From an uncultured Rhodospirillaceae bacterium (GTDB lineage: Bacteria; Pseudomonadota; Alphaproteobacteria; MPNO01; UBA2964): 59,261 nucleotides of DNA. The stretch spans positions 1-59,261 of the forward strand of contig CAJXEC010000004.1 in assembly GCA_913052165.1 (NCBI GenBank), given 5' to 3'. Both the position numbers and the translations under genes were made by a program. Positions 1-9,384 of the stretch are shown in pieces. Positions within the stretch are counted from its first letter, which is position 1. Each line of letters opens with the position of its first letter. The notes beneath the pieces were generated by a model. That model saw nothing but the letters and a program-made list of their open reading frames with translations. It did no database searches and was not told the origin of the DNA.

Positions 1-428
1 AAGGCTGGATAAAATTTTTCGCTCTCTGTAAGGCCAATATCAACCAAATCCTCCAACTGTTCTACGGTAGCTCCACCAATTCCCCTGAGCAGCAGTGCCG
101 CCCGAAATACAGGTAAACCTCGATCGGCCCAGAGATCAAAATGCCCAACAGATAAACCCTCATTAATCTTTGCGAGCAATTCATAAATAGCCCCTCGCCT
201 GCTATCGGGGATATTTAATTCAAAGGCACACGCGAAATGCATCGCTGAAATATGATCTAGCCAGGTAAAAAAGAGCCGGTAGTCTGTCCATTGACCGGCG
301 ACATCGATCACTATCTCTTCGTCACATTGCCGATCATGGGGCCAATCATTTGCTACTGCTATTTGCTCTATAATGTCTATTGGATGTGCAGCGTTCCCAT
401 CAACTTCTTTTAGAGCCAAGCTCGCCAT
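1..428 (-). CDS. YbjN domain-containing protein (3' end cut by window)
   Basis: A minus-strand frame of about 142 codons begins with ATG at 428 and runs off the left edge without a stop. It starts MASLALKEVDGNAAHPIDII and contains W-rich segments (residues about 32-60) followed by an ELLAKINEGLSVGHFDLW-like stretch typical of the YbjN (bacterial sensory transduction) family; the biochemical role of that family is unclear. It lies 157 bases downstream of ubiK on the same strand, and the ubiK-ybjN pair is a common alphaproteobacterial arrangement. The family call comes from recognition of the sequence pattern and is supported by this neighbour. Confidence 0.75.
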   Translation of the reverse strand, partial: MASLALKEVDGNAAHPIDIIEQIAVANDWPHDRQCDEEIVIDVAGQWTDYRLFFTWLDHISAMHFACAFELNIPDSRRGAIYELLAKINEGLSVGHFDLWADRGLPVFRAALLLRGIGGATVEQLEDLVDIGLTESEKFYPA

Positions 429-585
429 TCAAACCCTCTCGTACATATCCTTAAAGCCACAACCTAAAGCTCATTAAAATATATAGTGCTTGTACAGCAT
501 TTAAGCACCATATGTAGGGTGCCAAAAGGTTTCCGAACACGCAACCTTTGTTAAGAAGTTTCATACATTTTATTGTGGAAAAGCT

Positions 586-918
586 CTATTTCCTCGCCCT
601 TCTGCTCTTCGCCCCTTTACCCGGGGTGGACACCTCAGACACATTGGCTTTTCGTCTTTTGGAAGCTTGCTTGCCCTCACTTTTCTTTTCGAGAAGCTCG
701 AGCCGAGCTAAAAGTGCCTCTTGTTCACTGCGGGCCTTAACTGCCATCTGTCTGACTGACTCAAACTCGTCACGCGTGACCAAATCCATCGATTCCAGAA
801 GGCGCTCAAATTTTTGTTGTATTAACGCCTCAAACTCTCTCTTAAGTCCGATAAACGCGCTGGCTGTTCCGCCGAGCACTTTGGCCGCGTCGTCGAAGAA
901 TTTGTTCTGAGCCTGCAT
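586..918 (-). CDS. ubiK: Accessory factor UbiK (BMFP family)
   Basis: This 110-aa protein has an N-terminal helix (MQAQNKFFDDAAKV, then an amphipathic segment with ALIQQKFERLL), a coiled coil with EALLARLELLEKK around residues 67-80, and a basic Lys/Arg-rich tail. This is the layout of the BMFP/YqiC family, renamed UbiK, a trimeric membrane-associated helper of aerobic ubiquinone biosynthesis. The ATG at 918 gives the usual family length; the tail is somewhat extended. It is divergent from hldD, so 919-1052 must hold both promoters. Confidence 0.85.
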   Translation of the reverse strand: MQAQNKFFDDAAKVLGGTASAFIGLKREFEALIQQKFERLLESMDLVTRDEFESVRQMAVKARSEQEALLARLELLEKKSEGKQASKRRKANVSEVSTPGKGAKSRRARK

Positions 919-1052
919 GAGTAGTCCTTTGCCGTTTCAATCCCACTAAAGTAGGGATCTATGGCAAGGGACTCAAGTAATAAATTACTGAGGCTTGAAG
1001 CTCAGCTAGGCAAAACCTATAAATCAAGCTTGGTCGTCGGGAGCTTAGCAAA

Positions 1053-2045
1053 ATGTATGTTGTGACTGGTGGGGCAGGTTTTATAGGTTCAAACCTTGTA
1101 GCAGGGCTAGAAGAGAGCTCTTCAAAAGAAATTGTCGTCTGCGATAGGCTAGGGAGCGATGACAAATGGCGGAATATTGCTAAGCGGGATTTAGCCGATA
1201 TTATTCCCCCTGAGCAATTAGAGTCTTATGTAAAAGGCAATGCGACGCGAATTGATGCTGTTCTGCACATGGGCGCAATATCAGCCACTACAGAGTTAAA
1301 TGCTGACCTCATTATTGAACAAAACTTTCGACTTTCGTGCTCTCTATGGAATATATGTGAAACCGAGAAGATTCCTCTCATCTACGCTTCATCTGCCGCA
1401 ACCTATGGGGCAGGTGAAAATGGTTTTTTAGATGATGCAAGTCGATTTGAATTGTCCAAACTAAGACCCCTCAATGCATACGGATGGAGCAAACATCTTT
1501 TTGACAGATGGGTGGCAAGAAAAACAGAAAACCTAGTCTCTGAAGAGGCTGCATCGCAATGGGTGGGACTGAAATTTTTCAACGTTTACGGCCCAAATGA
1601 ATATCATAAAAATAATATGATAAGCGTCGCGCTAAAAAATTTTAGAGAAATTAAGGCTGGAGCCCCTGCGGTCTTATTCAAATCTCACAATCCACTTTAT
1701 GCAGATGGGGAACAGATGCGGGATTTTATTTGGGTGGGAGACTGCATAAAAGTAATCCTTTGGCTCTTGGAAAACCCACAAATTTCAGGTCTCTTCAATC
1801 TTGGTACGGGTCAAGCTCAGTCATTTAATCAACTTGTCAACGCAGTCTATCTGGCAATGGGCAAAACTCCTCAAGTCCAATATGTCGAAACTCCGATAGC
1901 AATCAGGGAAAAATATCAGTACTTCACCCAAGCTGACATCAGCAAGCTTCGTTCAAATGGCTTTGAGTCAGAATTTAAAACGGTTGAAGAGGGTGTTAAC
2001 GAATATGTCCAGAGTTTCCTGGGATCAGAAGATCCTTATAAATAG
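1053..2045 (+). CDS. hldD: ADP-L-glycero-D-manno-heptose-6-epimerase
   Basis: 330 aa, an extended SDR epimerase. The N-terminus carries the NAD(P)-binding glycine motif GGAGFIGSN (residues 6-14); the catalytic motifs YASSAATYG and YGWSK (Tyr-x3-Lys) follow, and a FNVYGPNEYHK segment is characteristic of HldD/RfaD. The enzyme inverts C6 of ADP-D-glycero-D-manno-heptose to supply L,D-heptose for the inner core of lipopolysaccharide, which implies a heptose-containing outer membrane. It is the first gene of a tight plus-strand run with lgt, the methyltransferase gene and pgeF, and is 23 bases from lgt. Confidence 0.93.
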   Translation: MYVVTGGAGFIGSNLVAGLEESSSKEIVVCDRLGSDDKWRNIAKRDLADIIPPEQLESYVKGNATRIDAVLHMGAISATTELNADLIIEQNFRLSCSLWNICETEKIPLIYASSAATYGAGENGFLDDASRFELSKLRPLNAYGWSKHLFDRWVARKTENLVSEEAASQWVGLKFFNVYGPNEYHKNNMISVALKNFREIKAGAPAVLFKSHNPLYADGEQMRDFIWVGDCIKVILWLLENPQISGLFNLGTGQAQSFNQLVNAVYLAMGKTPQVQYVETPIAIREKYQYFTQADISKLRSNGFESEFKTVEEGVNEYVQSFLGSEDPYK

Positions 2046-2068
2046 AAGGTGTATAAGCGAGCCATATA

Positions 2069-2860
2069 ATGTATGCCATCCCCTTTCCTGCCATTGACCC
2101 AATCGCACTCGAATTTGGGCCCATAGTCGTGAGATGGTACTCTCTCGCGTACATACTCGGCCTAATATTGGGGTGGCGATATGCATTAATTCTGGTTGCA
2201 AAATTTGAGCAATCCATAAAACGAGTGCATTTGGATGATTTTTTTCTGTGGGCAACCCTCGGCGTGATTATAGGCGGAAGGTTGGGGTATGTTTGCTTTT
2301 ACAAGCCTTCTTACTTTATTCAAAATTTATCGGAAATCCTAGCGGTATGGAACGGAGGAATGTCTTTTCATGGCGGCGCCATCGGAGTTTTAGTTGCCGC
2401 TGTTGTGTTCTGTCGCAGAAACAAAATTTCAATCTTTTCATTTGGTGATCTCATTTGTGCCAGTGCACCCATAGGGCTTTTTTTCGGGAGGATAGCTAAT
2501 TTTATCAATGGAGAGCTATACGGCCGCCCAACCAGCTTATCTTGGGGTGTTATCTTTCCAGGGGCTGGATCTCACCCCCGCCATCCGAGTCAGCTTTACG
2601 AGGCAACCTTAGAGGGTGTCATACTGTTCGTACTAATCGCGGTGTTAGTGTATCGTTTCAATGTTTTATCTCGACCCGGCCTCGTAGCAGGATGTTTTTT
2701 CTTAGGGTACGGAGTTGCTCGGTTCACAGTGGAGTTCTTAAGAGAACCAGACGCCCATTTGGGCTTTATTTTCGGGGCGATCACATTGGGTCAATTCCTT
2801 TCCATTCCCCTAGCGATTGGAGGCCTCTGGTTAATTTATCGAGCGATCCAAAAACCATGA
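2069..2860 (+). CDS. lgt: Prolipoprotein diacylglyceryl transferase
   Basis: 263 aa, a polytopic inner-membrane enzyme that transfers diacylglycerol from phosphatidylglycerol to the lipobox cysteine of prolipoproteins. Visible signatures are the FHGGAIG motif (residues about 99-105) and the Lgt signature GRIANFINGELYGRPT (about 140-155), with the essential arginine and asparagine present, then HPSQLYE. Several hydrophobic helices span the protein. The start follows hldD by 23 bases, and its TGA stop overlaps the ATG of the next gene (ATGA), indicating translational coupling. Confidence 0.95.
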   Translation: MYAIPFPAIDPIALEFGPIVVRWYSLAYILGLILGWRYALILVAKFEQSIKRVHLDDFFLWATLGVIIGGRLGYVCFYKPSYFIQNLSEILAVWNGGMSFHGGAIGVLVAAVVFCRRNKISIFSFGDLICASAPIGLFFGRIANFINGELYGRPTSLSWGVIFPGAGSHPRHPSQLYEATLEGVILFVLIAVLVYRFNVLSRPGLVAGCFFLGYGVARFTVEFLREPDAHLGFIFGAITLGQFLSIPLAIGGLWLIYRAIQKP

Positions 2861-3954
2861 GCCCTCTAGAAGCCTATATAAAACGGCTCATAAAAAAAAT
2901 GGGACCTATACCAGTTTCACAATACATGTCTCTGGTGCTAGGTCATGCAACATATGGTTACTACCAGAAACAGAACCCCTTAGGAGCGAGGGGAGACTTT
3001 ATTACCTCTCCTGAGATTTCCCAAATTTTTGGCGAAATCTGTGGAATGTATCTCGCTTCAATGTGGCAACAAATTGGAAGACCCAGCCAAACAAGGTTAG
3101 TAGAACTTGGTCCAGGTCGAGGTACCCTGATCTCCGACATACTCAGAGCGGCCAGTTGTGTTCCGAATTTCCTAAAATCCTTATCAATTCACCTTGTTGA
3201 GACAAGCAGAGCGCTTAGAACCCAACAAGAAAATCTTTTAAAAAAAAAGTTTGGAAAAATTGAGGTTAATTGGCATATGAGGATCGATCAAATACCTGAA
3301 GGTCCAGTCTTACTTGTCGCCAATGAATTTTTTGATGCCTTACCGGCAGACCAGTTTGTTAAGACGCCAACAGGCTGGAGTCTGAGATGCGTGGGACTTT
3401 CTAAAGTAGATGAACTAACTTTTTCAGAACGTCAATTAGATCAAAACTTTGAATTGAATATTCCGTTTAACATCGGGGAGGCCGCAAAAATTGGTGATAT
3501 TTATGAGATCTGTTTTCCGGCCCATCAGGTTATCAAGGAGCTTTCAAAACGTATTGGGGAGAACGGCATTGGAGCACTAGTTATAGACTATGGTCACATT
3601 CAAGCCGGTCTAGGTGATACCTTGCAAGCGGTTAGTAGCCACAAATATGCCGACCCACTAATATTCCCGGGTGACTCTGATTTGACCACCCACGTCGATT
3701 TCAGCGCTTTGCAGCGGATCGCGGCTCTGGAGAGCACTCGAGTATCAGGCCCGATTAATCAAGGTTCATTTTTAGAAAGCATGGGAATTATTGAACGTAC
3801 GATGATCTTAGCTCGAAATATGCCACTAAACCGCTCTAAGGATTTTGTCACAGCCACGAAAAGGTTAACTGAGCCAAAAGGTATGGGATCCTTGTTTAAA
3901 GTGATGGTGATAACCAACTCGCAACAACCTGCACCACCTGGTTTCTCATTGTAG
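2857..3954 (+). CDS. Class I SAM-dependent methyltransferase, NDUFAF7/MidA family
   Basis: 365 aa from the ATG at 2857, which overlaps the lgt stop. The same frame is open upstream, but that part only shadows lgt. The N-terminus (GPIPVSQYMSLVLGHATYGYY) and the SAM-binding motif VELGPGRGTL (about residues 82-91) match the NDUFAF7/MidA family (formerly DUF185). The mitochondrial member methylates an arginine in NDUFS2 and helps complex I assembly; a similar role in bacteria is inference. The lgt - methyltransferase - pgeF order is widespread in alphaproteobacteria. Confidence 0.88.
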   Translation: MSPLEAYIKRLIKKMGPIPVSQYMSLVLGHATYGYYQKQNPLGARGDFITSPEISQIFGEICGMYLASMWQQIGRPSQTRLVELGPGRGTLISDILRAASCVPNFLKSLSIHLVETSRALRTQQENLLKKKFGKIEVNWHMRIDQIPEGPVLLVANEFFDALPADQFVKTPTGWSLRCVGLSKVDELTFSERQLDQNFELNIPFNIGEAAKIGDIYEICFPAHQVIKELSKRIGENGIGALVIDYGHIQAGLGDTLQAVSSHKYADPLIFPGDSDLTTHVDFSALQRIAALESTRVSGPINQGSFLESMGIIERTMILARNMPLNRSKDFVTATKRLTEPKGMGSLFKVMVITNSQQPAPPGFSL

Positions 3955-3959
3955 CTCTC

Positions 3960-4754
3960 ATGACCGTCGATAACAAAAAACTTGATCCAATTACATGCAA
4001 CCATCTTGCTGAGATGGACGACGTCTGCCATGGATTTTTCACCCGACAAGGGGGTTTTAGTAAAGGCATTTACGCAGGACTTAACTGCGGTTTGAGCTCG
4101 CGCGATAGTCGCTCCACTGTGTTGAAAAACCGTAAACTTATTGCTCAAGAGATTAGTGAGGGTAAAGTTTCCAGAATTAATACGGTTAATCAGGTCCACG
4201 GAAACAAGGTCATAAGATTTCCCTCGGCAAGAACAAATCACACACCCCCAAGGGCTGATGGAGCAGTTACAAATGAGCCATGGGAAATTCTTGCTATATT
4301 GACTGCCGATTGCGCCCCTGTTCTGTTTTTTGATCCAAACGCAAGCGTCATCGGGGCGTGTCATGCGGGTTGGCGCGGGGCGAAAAATGGAGTTATTGAA
4401 AACACCATTCGTGAGATGGTGTCTCTTGGTGCCTCTAGATCCCAGATTATTTCTGTAGTAGGTCCATGCATTGGACACAAATCCTACGAGGTTGGTATAG
4501 AATTTTGGGAGCAATTCATTTCTATCGACGCTTCCAATCGACGGTTCTTCAAAAATACTAAACAAGGTTTTTATCTTTTTGATTTACAGGGCTTTGTTAA
4601 AAACCAACTTCATCGAAGTGATGTGCAGACTCTCCCACCGGTAGTAGGGGATACATATACGGAGACCCAAAAATTTTTCAGCTTTCGCCGCTCACTCATT
4701 ATGGGCGAACCTGATTATGGCCGAATGGTGTCAGCGATTATGTTGAGGTCCTAG
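3960..4754 (+). CDS. pgeF: Peptidoglycan editing factor PgeF (YfiH family)
   Basis: 264 aa with the family's metal-binding residues in VNQVHGNKV, TADCAPVLFF and GACHAGWRGA (one Cys and two His form the copper/zinc site). The family was long annotated as polyphenol oxidase or laccase. E. coli YfiH instead prevents mis-incorporation of serine for alanine in muropeptides, and other members have purine nucleoside phosphorylase activity. The start ATG is six bases after the methyltransferase stop. This is the last gene of the hldD-lgt run before a 382-base gap. Confidence 0.9.
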   Translation: MTVDNKKLDPITCNHLAEMDDVCHGFFTRQGGFSKGIYAGLNCGLSSRDSRSTVLKNRKLIAQEISEGKVSRINTVNQVHGNKVIRFPSARTNHTPPRADGAVTNEPWEILAILTADCAPVLFFDPNASVIGACHAGWRGAKNGVIENTIREMVSLGASRSQIISVVGPCIGHKSYEVGIEFWEQFISIDASNRRFFKNTKQGFYLFDLQGFVKNQLHRSDVQTLPPVVGDTYTETQKFFSFRRSLIMGEPDYGRMVSAIMLRS

Positions 4755-5136
4755 CACTGATGCCACATTTAATTATCTTCTTTTGTGTCTGTTTATTGGG
4801 ATTACTTGCCCTTTGCACAATGTTTTAATGGCACGATTATTTCGTTCATAAATTTTTTCAAAAATATACCAGTCCGCAATCGCGATTCCAGGGAAGACTG
4901 TTGCATAGTCCCAATTTTTCCCCATCGGGTCCGCAGACGACCCAACTACAATAGCCCAAGTAACGCATTATTGAATTGTCTTTCTCCTCGAAGTGCAAAC
5001 TATAAACCACCAAGTGAACACGGCCATAGTGAGCCGAAGATCCATTTACAGAGTCGGATCATGCTGATAAAGATCCCGACCCAAGTTCTCTTCAAAATCC
5101 CATCATCGTAGATGGTATTATTATGGGAAAAAAAGT
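4755..5136. other. Intergenic region pgeF-prs (382 bases), no convincing gene
   Basis: The largest gap in the window. A short frame from an ATG at 4759 reads as a hydrophobic 22-residue peptide (MPHLIIFFCVCLLGLLALCT and two more residues) that could be the signal peptide of a lost lipoprotein or membrane protein. Downstream, all three frames are broken by stops. Another frame around 4866-4970 looks protein-like in composition but contains a TAG. It may be a decayed small gene plus the prs promoter. No hairpin terminator or tRNA was seen. Confidence 0.4.
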
Positions 5137-6081
5137 ATGAAAATTTTGGCAGGCAATAGTAACCGTCCCTTGGCTGAAGCAATCGTTGCACATCTCAAAT
5201 TAGCGCTTTGCAAAGCAAGTGTCAGACGTTTTTCTGACATGGAGTGTTTTGTTGAGATTGAAGAAAATGTTAGAGGCGAGGATGTTTTTATTCTCCAATC
5301 AACATCCTATCCGGCTAACGACAATTTGATGGAACTCCTTGTTTGCATAGACGCACTTCGTCGAGGTTCCGCGAGGAGAATAACCGCGGTCATGCCTTAT
5401 TTTGGTTATGCCAGACAGGACAGAAAATCGGGTCCCAGGACACCGATATCGGCAAAATTAGTTGCTAATTTAATTACAGAAGCAGGGGCTGACCGAGTTC
5501 TAACGCTCGACTTGCATGCAGGTCAAATACAGGGTTTTTTCGACATCCCTCTGGATAATTTGTATGCATCTCCAGTATTCTTGCGTGATATCCAGGATAA
5601 TATGGACATAAGCAACCTAGCAATGATTTCTCCCGACGTCGGAGGCGTGCTTCGCGCACGAGCAATTGCTAAAGCTTTAGATTCCGACCTTGCTATAATT
5701 GACAAGCGCAGAGAACGAGCGGGCGTCTCTGAGGTCATGCATATTATTGGCGATGTAACTGGCAAAGACTGCGTAATAGTCGACGATATCGTGGATAGTG
5801 CGGGTACACTGTGTAATGCAGCGGTAGCGTTGATGGACTCCGGAGCCCAGTCGGTTTCGGCTTACATTACTCACGGGGTTTTATCCGGCGGCGCTGTCTC
5901 CCGGGTTGCCTCTTCACCTATCAAATCAATGGTGGTTACCGACAGCATAATGGGAACCGAGGCGGTAAGGGTATCTCATAACATTCGTCAACTCTCAATC
6001 GCACCACTTATTGGAGAGGCGATAGCCCGGATTAGCGATGAGAGATCGGTATCAAGTTTATTTGACTATAGTGCAGCTTAG
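5137..6081 (+). CDS. prs: Ribose-phosphate pyrophosphokinase
   Basis: 314 aa, normal for class I PRPP synthetase. It starts [16 protein letters not shown], contains the [18 protein letters not shown] region, the flexible-loop/ATP region YARQDRK (about residue 90), [12 protein letters not shown], and the PRPP-binding signature [13 protein letters not shown] (about 212-224). It makes PRPP from ribose 5-phosphate and ATP for nucleotide, histidine, tryptophan and NAD synthesis. The ribosome-binding site is weak (GGGA about ten bases before the ATG). It is followed 64 bases later by rplY, then pth and ychF, a standard order. Confidence 0.96.
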   Translation: MKILAGNSNRPLAEAIVAHLKLALCKASVRRFSDMECFVEIEENVRGEDVFILQSTSYPANDNLMELLVCIDALRRGSARRITAVMPYFGYARQDRKSGPRTPISAKLVANLITEAGADRVLTLDLHAGQIQGFFDIPLDNLYASPVFLRDIQDNMDISNLAMISPDVGGVLRARAIAKALDSDLAIIDKRRERAGVSEVMHIIGDVTGKDCVIVDDIVDSAGTLCNAAVALMDSGAQSVSAYITHGVLSGGAVSRVASSPIKSMVVTDSIMGTEAVRVSHNIRQLSIAPLIGEAIARISDERSVSSLFDYSAA

Positions 6082-6145
6082 GAATAAAAGATTTCCGTCC
6101 AAGCACCCCTGGAGGCTTGTAAATCGAAGTTAGAGGAGAAACGGC

Positions 6146-6805
6146 ATGGCTGAGATACAGATACTAGCCGCGGAGTCGAGAGAACGGGTCGGAAAGGGGA
6201 CCGCCCGAGCCGCCCGCCGCACAGGCAAGATCCCCGCAATTATCTATGGAAACAAAGCAGCACCATTATCGATCGCCATTGAAACAAAGTTAATTAACAA
6301 AGCTCTAGAAACGCCTGGCTTCTATACCTCTTTGATTGATATCGAGGTGGGCGGCACTAAACATAGGGTGTTGCCGCGAGATACGCAGATACACCCGGTT
6401 ACGGGCGTTCCACTGCATGTTGATTTTCTCAGATTTGATCCCAACAGACGCGTGACTGTTGAGGTCCCCGTTAATTTTATCAACGACAGGGAAGCTCCAG
6501 GGATCGTCCGAGGCGGTCTTATCAATGTCGTGCGGCACGTCTTGGAGGTCAATTGCTCCGCCGCGAACATTCCAGATGAATTTGAAATAGATTTAACAGG
6601 ACTTGACATCGGTGACTCCATTCACGCCGAGTCGGTAACGCTGCCTGAAGGTGTAGAATTTACGATTAATGATCGTGACTTCACAATTGCCACAATTGCT
6701 CCACCCACTGTAATGCAGGCTGAGGAAACAACCACAGAAGGCGAAGAAATAGAAGATGGCGCTGAACCTGATGCTGGGGGCTCCGCTAACCAGCGAGAAG
6801 AGTAA
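6146..6805 (+). CDS. rplY: 50S ribosomal protein L25/general stress protein Ctc
   Basis: 219 aa, the long TL5/CTC form: an N-terminal 5S-rRNA-binding L25 domain (residues about 5-95, with RVGKGTARAARRTGKIPAIIYG) and a C-terminal beta domain (about 100-190), followed by an acidic, low-complexity tail rich in Glu. It binds 5S rRNA in the central protuberance. A good ribosome-binding site (AGAGGAGAAA) precedes the ATG at 6146. Adjacent rplY-pth-ychF is a widely conserved translation cluster. Confidence 0.94.
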   Translation: MAEIQILAAESRERVGKGTARAARRTGKIPAIIYGNKAAPLSIAIETKLINKALETPGFYTSLIDIEVGGTKHRVLPRDTQIHPVTGVPLHVDFLRFDPNRRVTVEVPVNFINDREAPGIVRGGLINVVRHVLEVNCSAANIPDEFEIDLTGLDIGDSIHAESVTLPEGVEFTINDRDFTIATIAPPTVMQAEETTTEGEEIEDGAEPDAGGSANQREE

Positions 6806-6832
6806 TCGCCTTTTAGTAACCTTGGCTAAAGC

Positions 6833-7429
6833 ATGCACTTAATCGTTGGGCTAGGAAATCCCGGGCCAGATTACTCGCGAACCCGGCACAACGTGGGGTT
6901 TATGGCAATCGATGAAATCATAAGTACCTATGGTTTCTCTCATTTTCAGGTTAAGAAGAGGCCACCTGGGGAATTCGCCAAAGGCCAAGTTGATAGTAGT
7001 AAACTTATTTTACTGAAACCCCTTAGTTTCATGAATGAATGCGGTAGACCGGTTGGCGAGGCCATGAGATATTATGGCCTAGACACCCGTCAAATCATCG
7101 TTTTTCATGATGAAATCGACTTGGTCTTAGGCAAGGTAAGAGTAAAGTCTGGTGGAGGACATGCAGGTCATAATGGCATTCGTGATATTGAAAAGCATGT
7201 TGGGAATGGTTTCTTCCGAGTGAGGTTAGGGGTTGGGCGCCCTGATCGCAAAAGTTCGGTATCACGCCACGTGCTTGGAAACTTCTCCCGGTCCGATCGA
7301 AATATAATTGAACCAATGCTAAAATTAGTCGCTGAAAAAATACCGTTATTGTTAGCCCAAAATACGTCTGATTATATGAACGAAATATCAAAGAATATGC
7401 CATCCGCGGAAGCGAGGGATAATAGCTGA
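6833..7429 (+). CDS. pth: Peptidyl-tRNA hydrolase
   Basis: 198 aa. The N-terminus MHLIVGLGNPGPDYSRTRHN carries the family signature with the catalytic histidine in RHNVGF (about residue 22). KPLSFMNECG, HDEIDL (catalytic Asp) and GGGHAGHNGIRDI are also intact. It hydrolyses the ester between stalled peptides and tRNA, recycling drop-off peptidyl-tRNA. It is 27 bases after rplY, and its TGA ends one base before the ychF ATG, so the three genes probably form one transcript. Confidence 0.96.
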   Translation: MHLIVGLGNPGPDYSRTRHNVGFMAIDEIISTYGFSHFQVKKRPPGEFAKGQVDSSKLILLKPLSFMNECGRPVGEAMRYYGLDTRQIIVFHDEIDLVLGKVRVKSGGGHAGHNGIRDIEKHVGNGFFRVRLGVGRPDRKSSVSRHVLGNFSRSDRNIIEPMLKLVAEKIPLLLAQNTSDYMNEISKNMPSAEARDNS

Positions 7430-7430
7430 T

Positions 7431-8531
7431 ATGGGTTTCACATGCGGAATCGTGGGCCTTCCAAACGTTGGGAAATCCACCCTATTTAATGCTTTAACGG
7501 AGACTGTAGCAGCTCAAGCTGAGAATTATCCTTTTTGCACAATAGAACCAAACGTGGGTCGTATCGCAGTTCCAGACTTAAGGCTCGAAAAAATCGCAAC
7601 CCTTGCAAAATCAGCAAAAATTGTCCCCACTCATATAGACTTTGCTGACATTGCTGGGTTGGTAAAAGGCGCAAGTCAAGGAGAGGGCCTGGGCAATCAA
7701 TTCCTCTCACATATTCGAGAAGTCGACGCTATTGTCCACGTTGTACGATGTTTTGAAAATAGCAATATAACCCACGTGTCGGGACAAATTGATCCGCTTG
7801 ATGATATTTTAACAATAGAAACAGAGCTAATGCTCGCAGACCTCGACTCTTTGGAAAAACGCATTGATGGGCTAGAAAAAAGAGCACGCGGCAATGATAA
7901 GGAGGCTGTAGCGACAATTCCCTTGGTTAAAAAAAGTATCGAAGCTCTACGTCAAGGAAAACCTGCTCGATCGGTAAAAGTCGAACTAGAAAACCAAAAT
8001 TTGTTCCGCCAGCTTCAACTTCTCACAGCAAAGCCAGTAATGTATCTATGCAACGTAGACGAGGCCTCTGCAGCTTCTGGTAATGAGCTTTCTAAAAAGG
8101 TCGAAAATTACGCCGAGCCAAATGGCGCCGCTGTAGTCATTGTCTCCGCATCCATAGAGGCGGAAATTGCACAGCTTGCTGACGCGAAGGACAGAGAAGA
8201 ATTTTTGTCTGACATAGGGCTGAAAGAAACTGGCTTAACAAGGGTTATTAGCGCCGGCTATGATTTGTTGGGCTTGATAACCTTTCTTACTGCCGGGCCC
8301 AAAGAGTCTCGAGCTTGGACCATTCGTAATAACACAAAAGCGGCACAAGCTGCCGGAAGCATTCACTCTGACTTTGAACGCGGGTTCATATGTGCTGAAA
8401 CTATTGCATATGAGGACTATTTAAGATTTCAAGGTGAGCAAGGCAGCAAAGAGGCAGGCAGAATGCGTCAAGAAGGCCGCGAGTACATTGTCAAAGATGG
8501 CGACATAATGTTGTTCCGTTTCAATGTATAA
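7431..8531 (+). CDS. ychF: Redox-regulated ATPase YchF (Obg/OLA1 family)
   Basis: 366 aa, the standard YchF length. It has the P-loop GLPNVGKST (residues 9-17), the switch region DIAGLVKGASQGEGLGNQFL, a coiled-coil insertion (about 130-165), and the C-terminal TGS domain ending VKDGDIMLFRFNV. YchF is a P-loop protein of the Obg family that prefers ATP, associates with ribosomes and affects oxidative-stress responses. The start is two bases from the pth stop. Confidence 0.96.
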   Translation: MGFTCGIVGLPNVGKSTLFNALTETVAAQAENYPFCTIEPNVGRIAVPDLRLEKIATLAKSAKIVPTHIDFADIAGLVKGASQGEGLGNQFLSHIREVDAIVHVVRCFENSNITHVSGQIDPLDDILTIETELMLADLDSLEKRIDGLEKRARGNDKEAVATIPLVKKSIEALRQGKPARSVKVELENQNLFRQLQLLTAKPVMYLCNVDEASAASGNELSKKVENYAEPNGAAVVIVSASIEAEIAQLADAKDREEFLSDIGLKETGLTRVISAGYDLLGLITFLTAGPKESRAWTIRNNTKAAQAAGSIHSDFERGFICAETIAYEDYLRFQGEQGSKEAGRMRQEGREYIVKDGDIMLFRFNV

Positions 8532-8646
8532 ATTTGCTTAGGCTCTGTTCAATCAGCTTAACATTAAATAACCTACTTAAAGAGGAAGTTTTATCCATCA
8601 CATTAATATCAATTAAATGACATTTTCTTAAACTAAGGAGAAAAAT

Positions 8647-9318
8647 ATGGGTACTAGTATTGAATTAAACACATCTGACGGGCATACGCTGGGAGCTTAT
8701 AAAGCCACGCCTGATGGGAGCCCAAAGGGCGGAGTAGTAGTGATCCAAGAAATTTTCGGGGTCAATCAGCATATCAAGAATGTAACCGATGAGTTTGCTA
8801 AAAATGGCTTCGTAGCAGTTGCTCCTGCCCTTTTTGATCGAACAGAAAAAGGTTTAGAGCTGGGCTATGGCCAGGATGACTTTCAAAAAGGTAAAGAAAC
8901 TCGTGGCAGTCTGAATGACGAAGGAATCCAGAATGACGTTCAAGCAGCCATTGATGAAGCTTCCAAAGCCGGAAAAGTTGGAATTGTCGGCTACTGCTTT
9001 GGGGGCTATGTTAGTTGGCTAGCTGCATGCAAATGTAGTGGTTTATCAGCCGCATCGACATTCTACGGTGGGGGTATCCACGCTAAACGTGAAGACACCC
9101 CAAAGGTCCCGGTTATCTTCAATTTTGGTGACAATGACGGAGGAATACCCCTAAGTCAGGTCCATGATATCAAGGAAGCAAACCCCGAGATACCCTGCTA
9201 TGTTTATGATGAGGCAGGCCATGGGTTCTGCTGCGATGATCGGGAGAGCTACAACCAAGGAGCATGCGAACGAGCGCATAAGCGGACCCTAGATCATTTC
9301 GCCAGCCACGTCGGTTAA
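8647..9318 (+). CDS. Dienelactone hydrolase family protein
   Basis: 223 aa alpha/beta hydrolase. The nucleophile elbow is VGYCFGGY with Cys117 as nucleophile, the acid is in NFGDNDGG (about 160-166), and the histidine is H192 in EAGHGFCCDD. This Cys-Asp-His triad is that of dienelactone (carboxymethylenebutenolidase) hydrolases; many such chromosomal paralogues have unknown substrates. A strong ribosome-binding site (AAGGAG) precedes the ATG. It stands alone after ychF and is followed by a bidirectional terminator. No chlorocatechol genes are nearby, so a role in that pathway is not supported. Confidence 0.85.
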   Translation: MGTSIELNTSDGHTLGAYKATPDGSPKGGVVVIQEIFGVNQHIKNVTDEFAKNGFVAVAPALFDRTEKGLELGYGQDDFQKGKETRGSLNDEGIQNDVQAAIDEASKAGKVGIVGYCFGGYVSWLAACKCSGLSAASTFYGGGIHAKREDTPKVPVIFNFGDNDGGIPLSQVHDIKEANPEIPCYVYDEAGHGFCCDDRESYNQGACERAHKRTLDHFASHVG

Positions 9319-9384
9319 ATCCAGACGACGTATAAGGGTGGCACTCAAATTTTAGAGAAATTCCTGCTCTGGAGTAATAAATTA

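Noticed and set aside
548-910. Open frame of 120 codons on the plus strand
   Set aside because: It is antisense to ubiK, rich in Ser/Arg and without a ribosome-binding site; the ubiK frame explains the region.
2542-2856. Upstream extension of the methyltransferase gene
   Set aside because: The extra 105 codons lie inside lgt in another frame and look non-coding; the ATG at 2857 overlapping the lgt stop is the better start.
3759-4565. Long minus-strand frame of 268 codons
   Set aside because: It is the antisense shadow of the methyltransferase gene and pgeF, both of which have clear family motifs.
4785-5111. 108-codon frame in the pgeF-prs gap
   Set aside because: The composition (many Pro, Arg, Cys, Asn) is not protein-like, there is no ribosome-binding site and no family match is apparent.
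8647-9318. Chlorocatechol pathway dienelactone hydrolase
   Set aside because: The triad fits the family, but no catechol dioxygenase, cycloisomerase or maleylacetate reductase genes are nearby.
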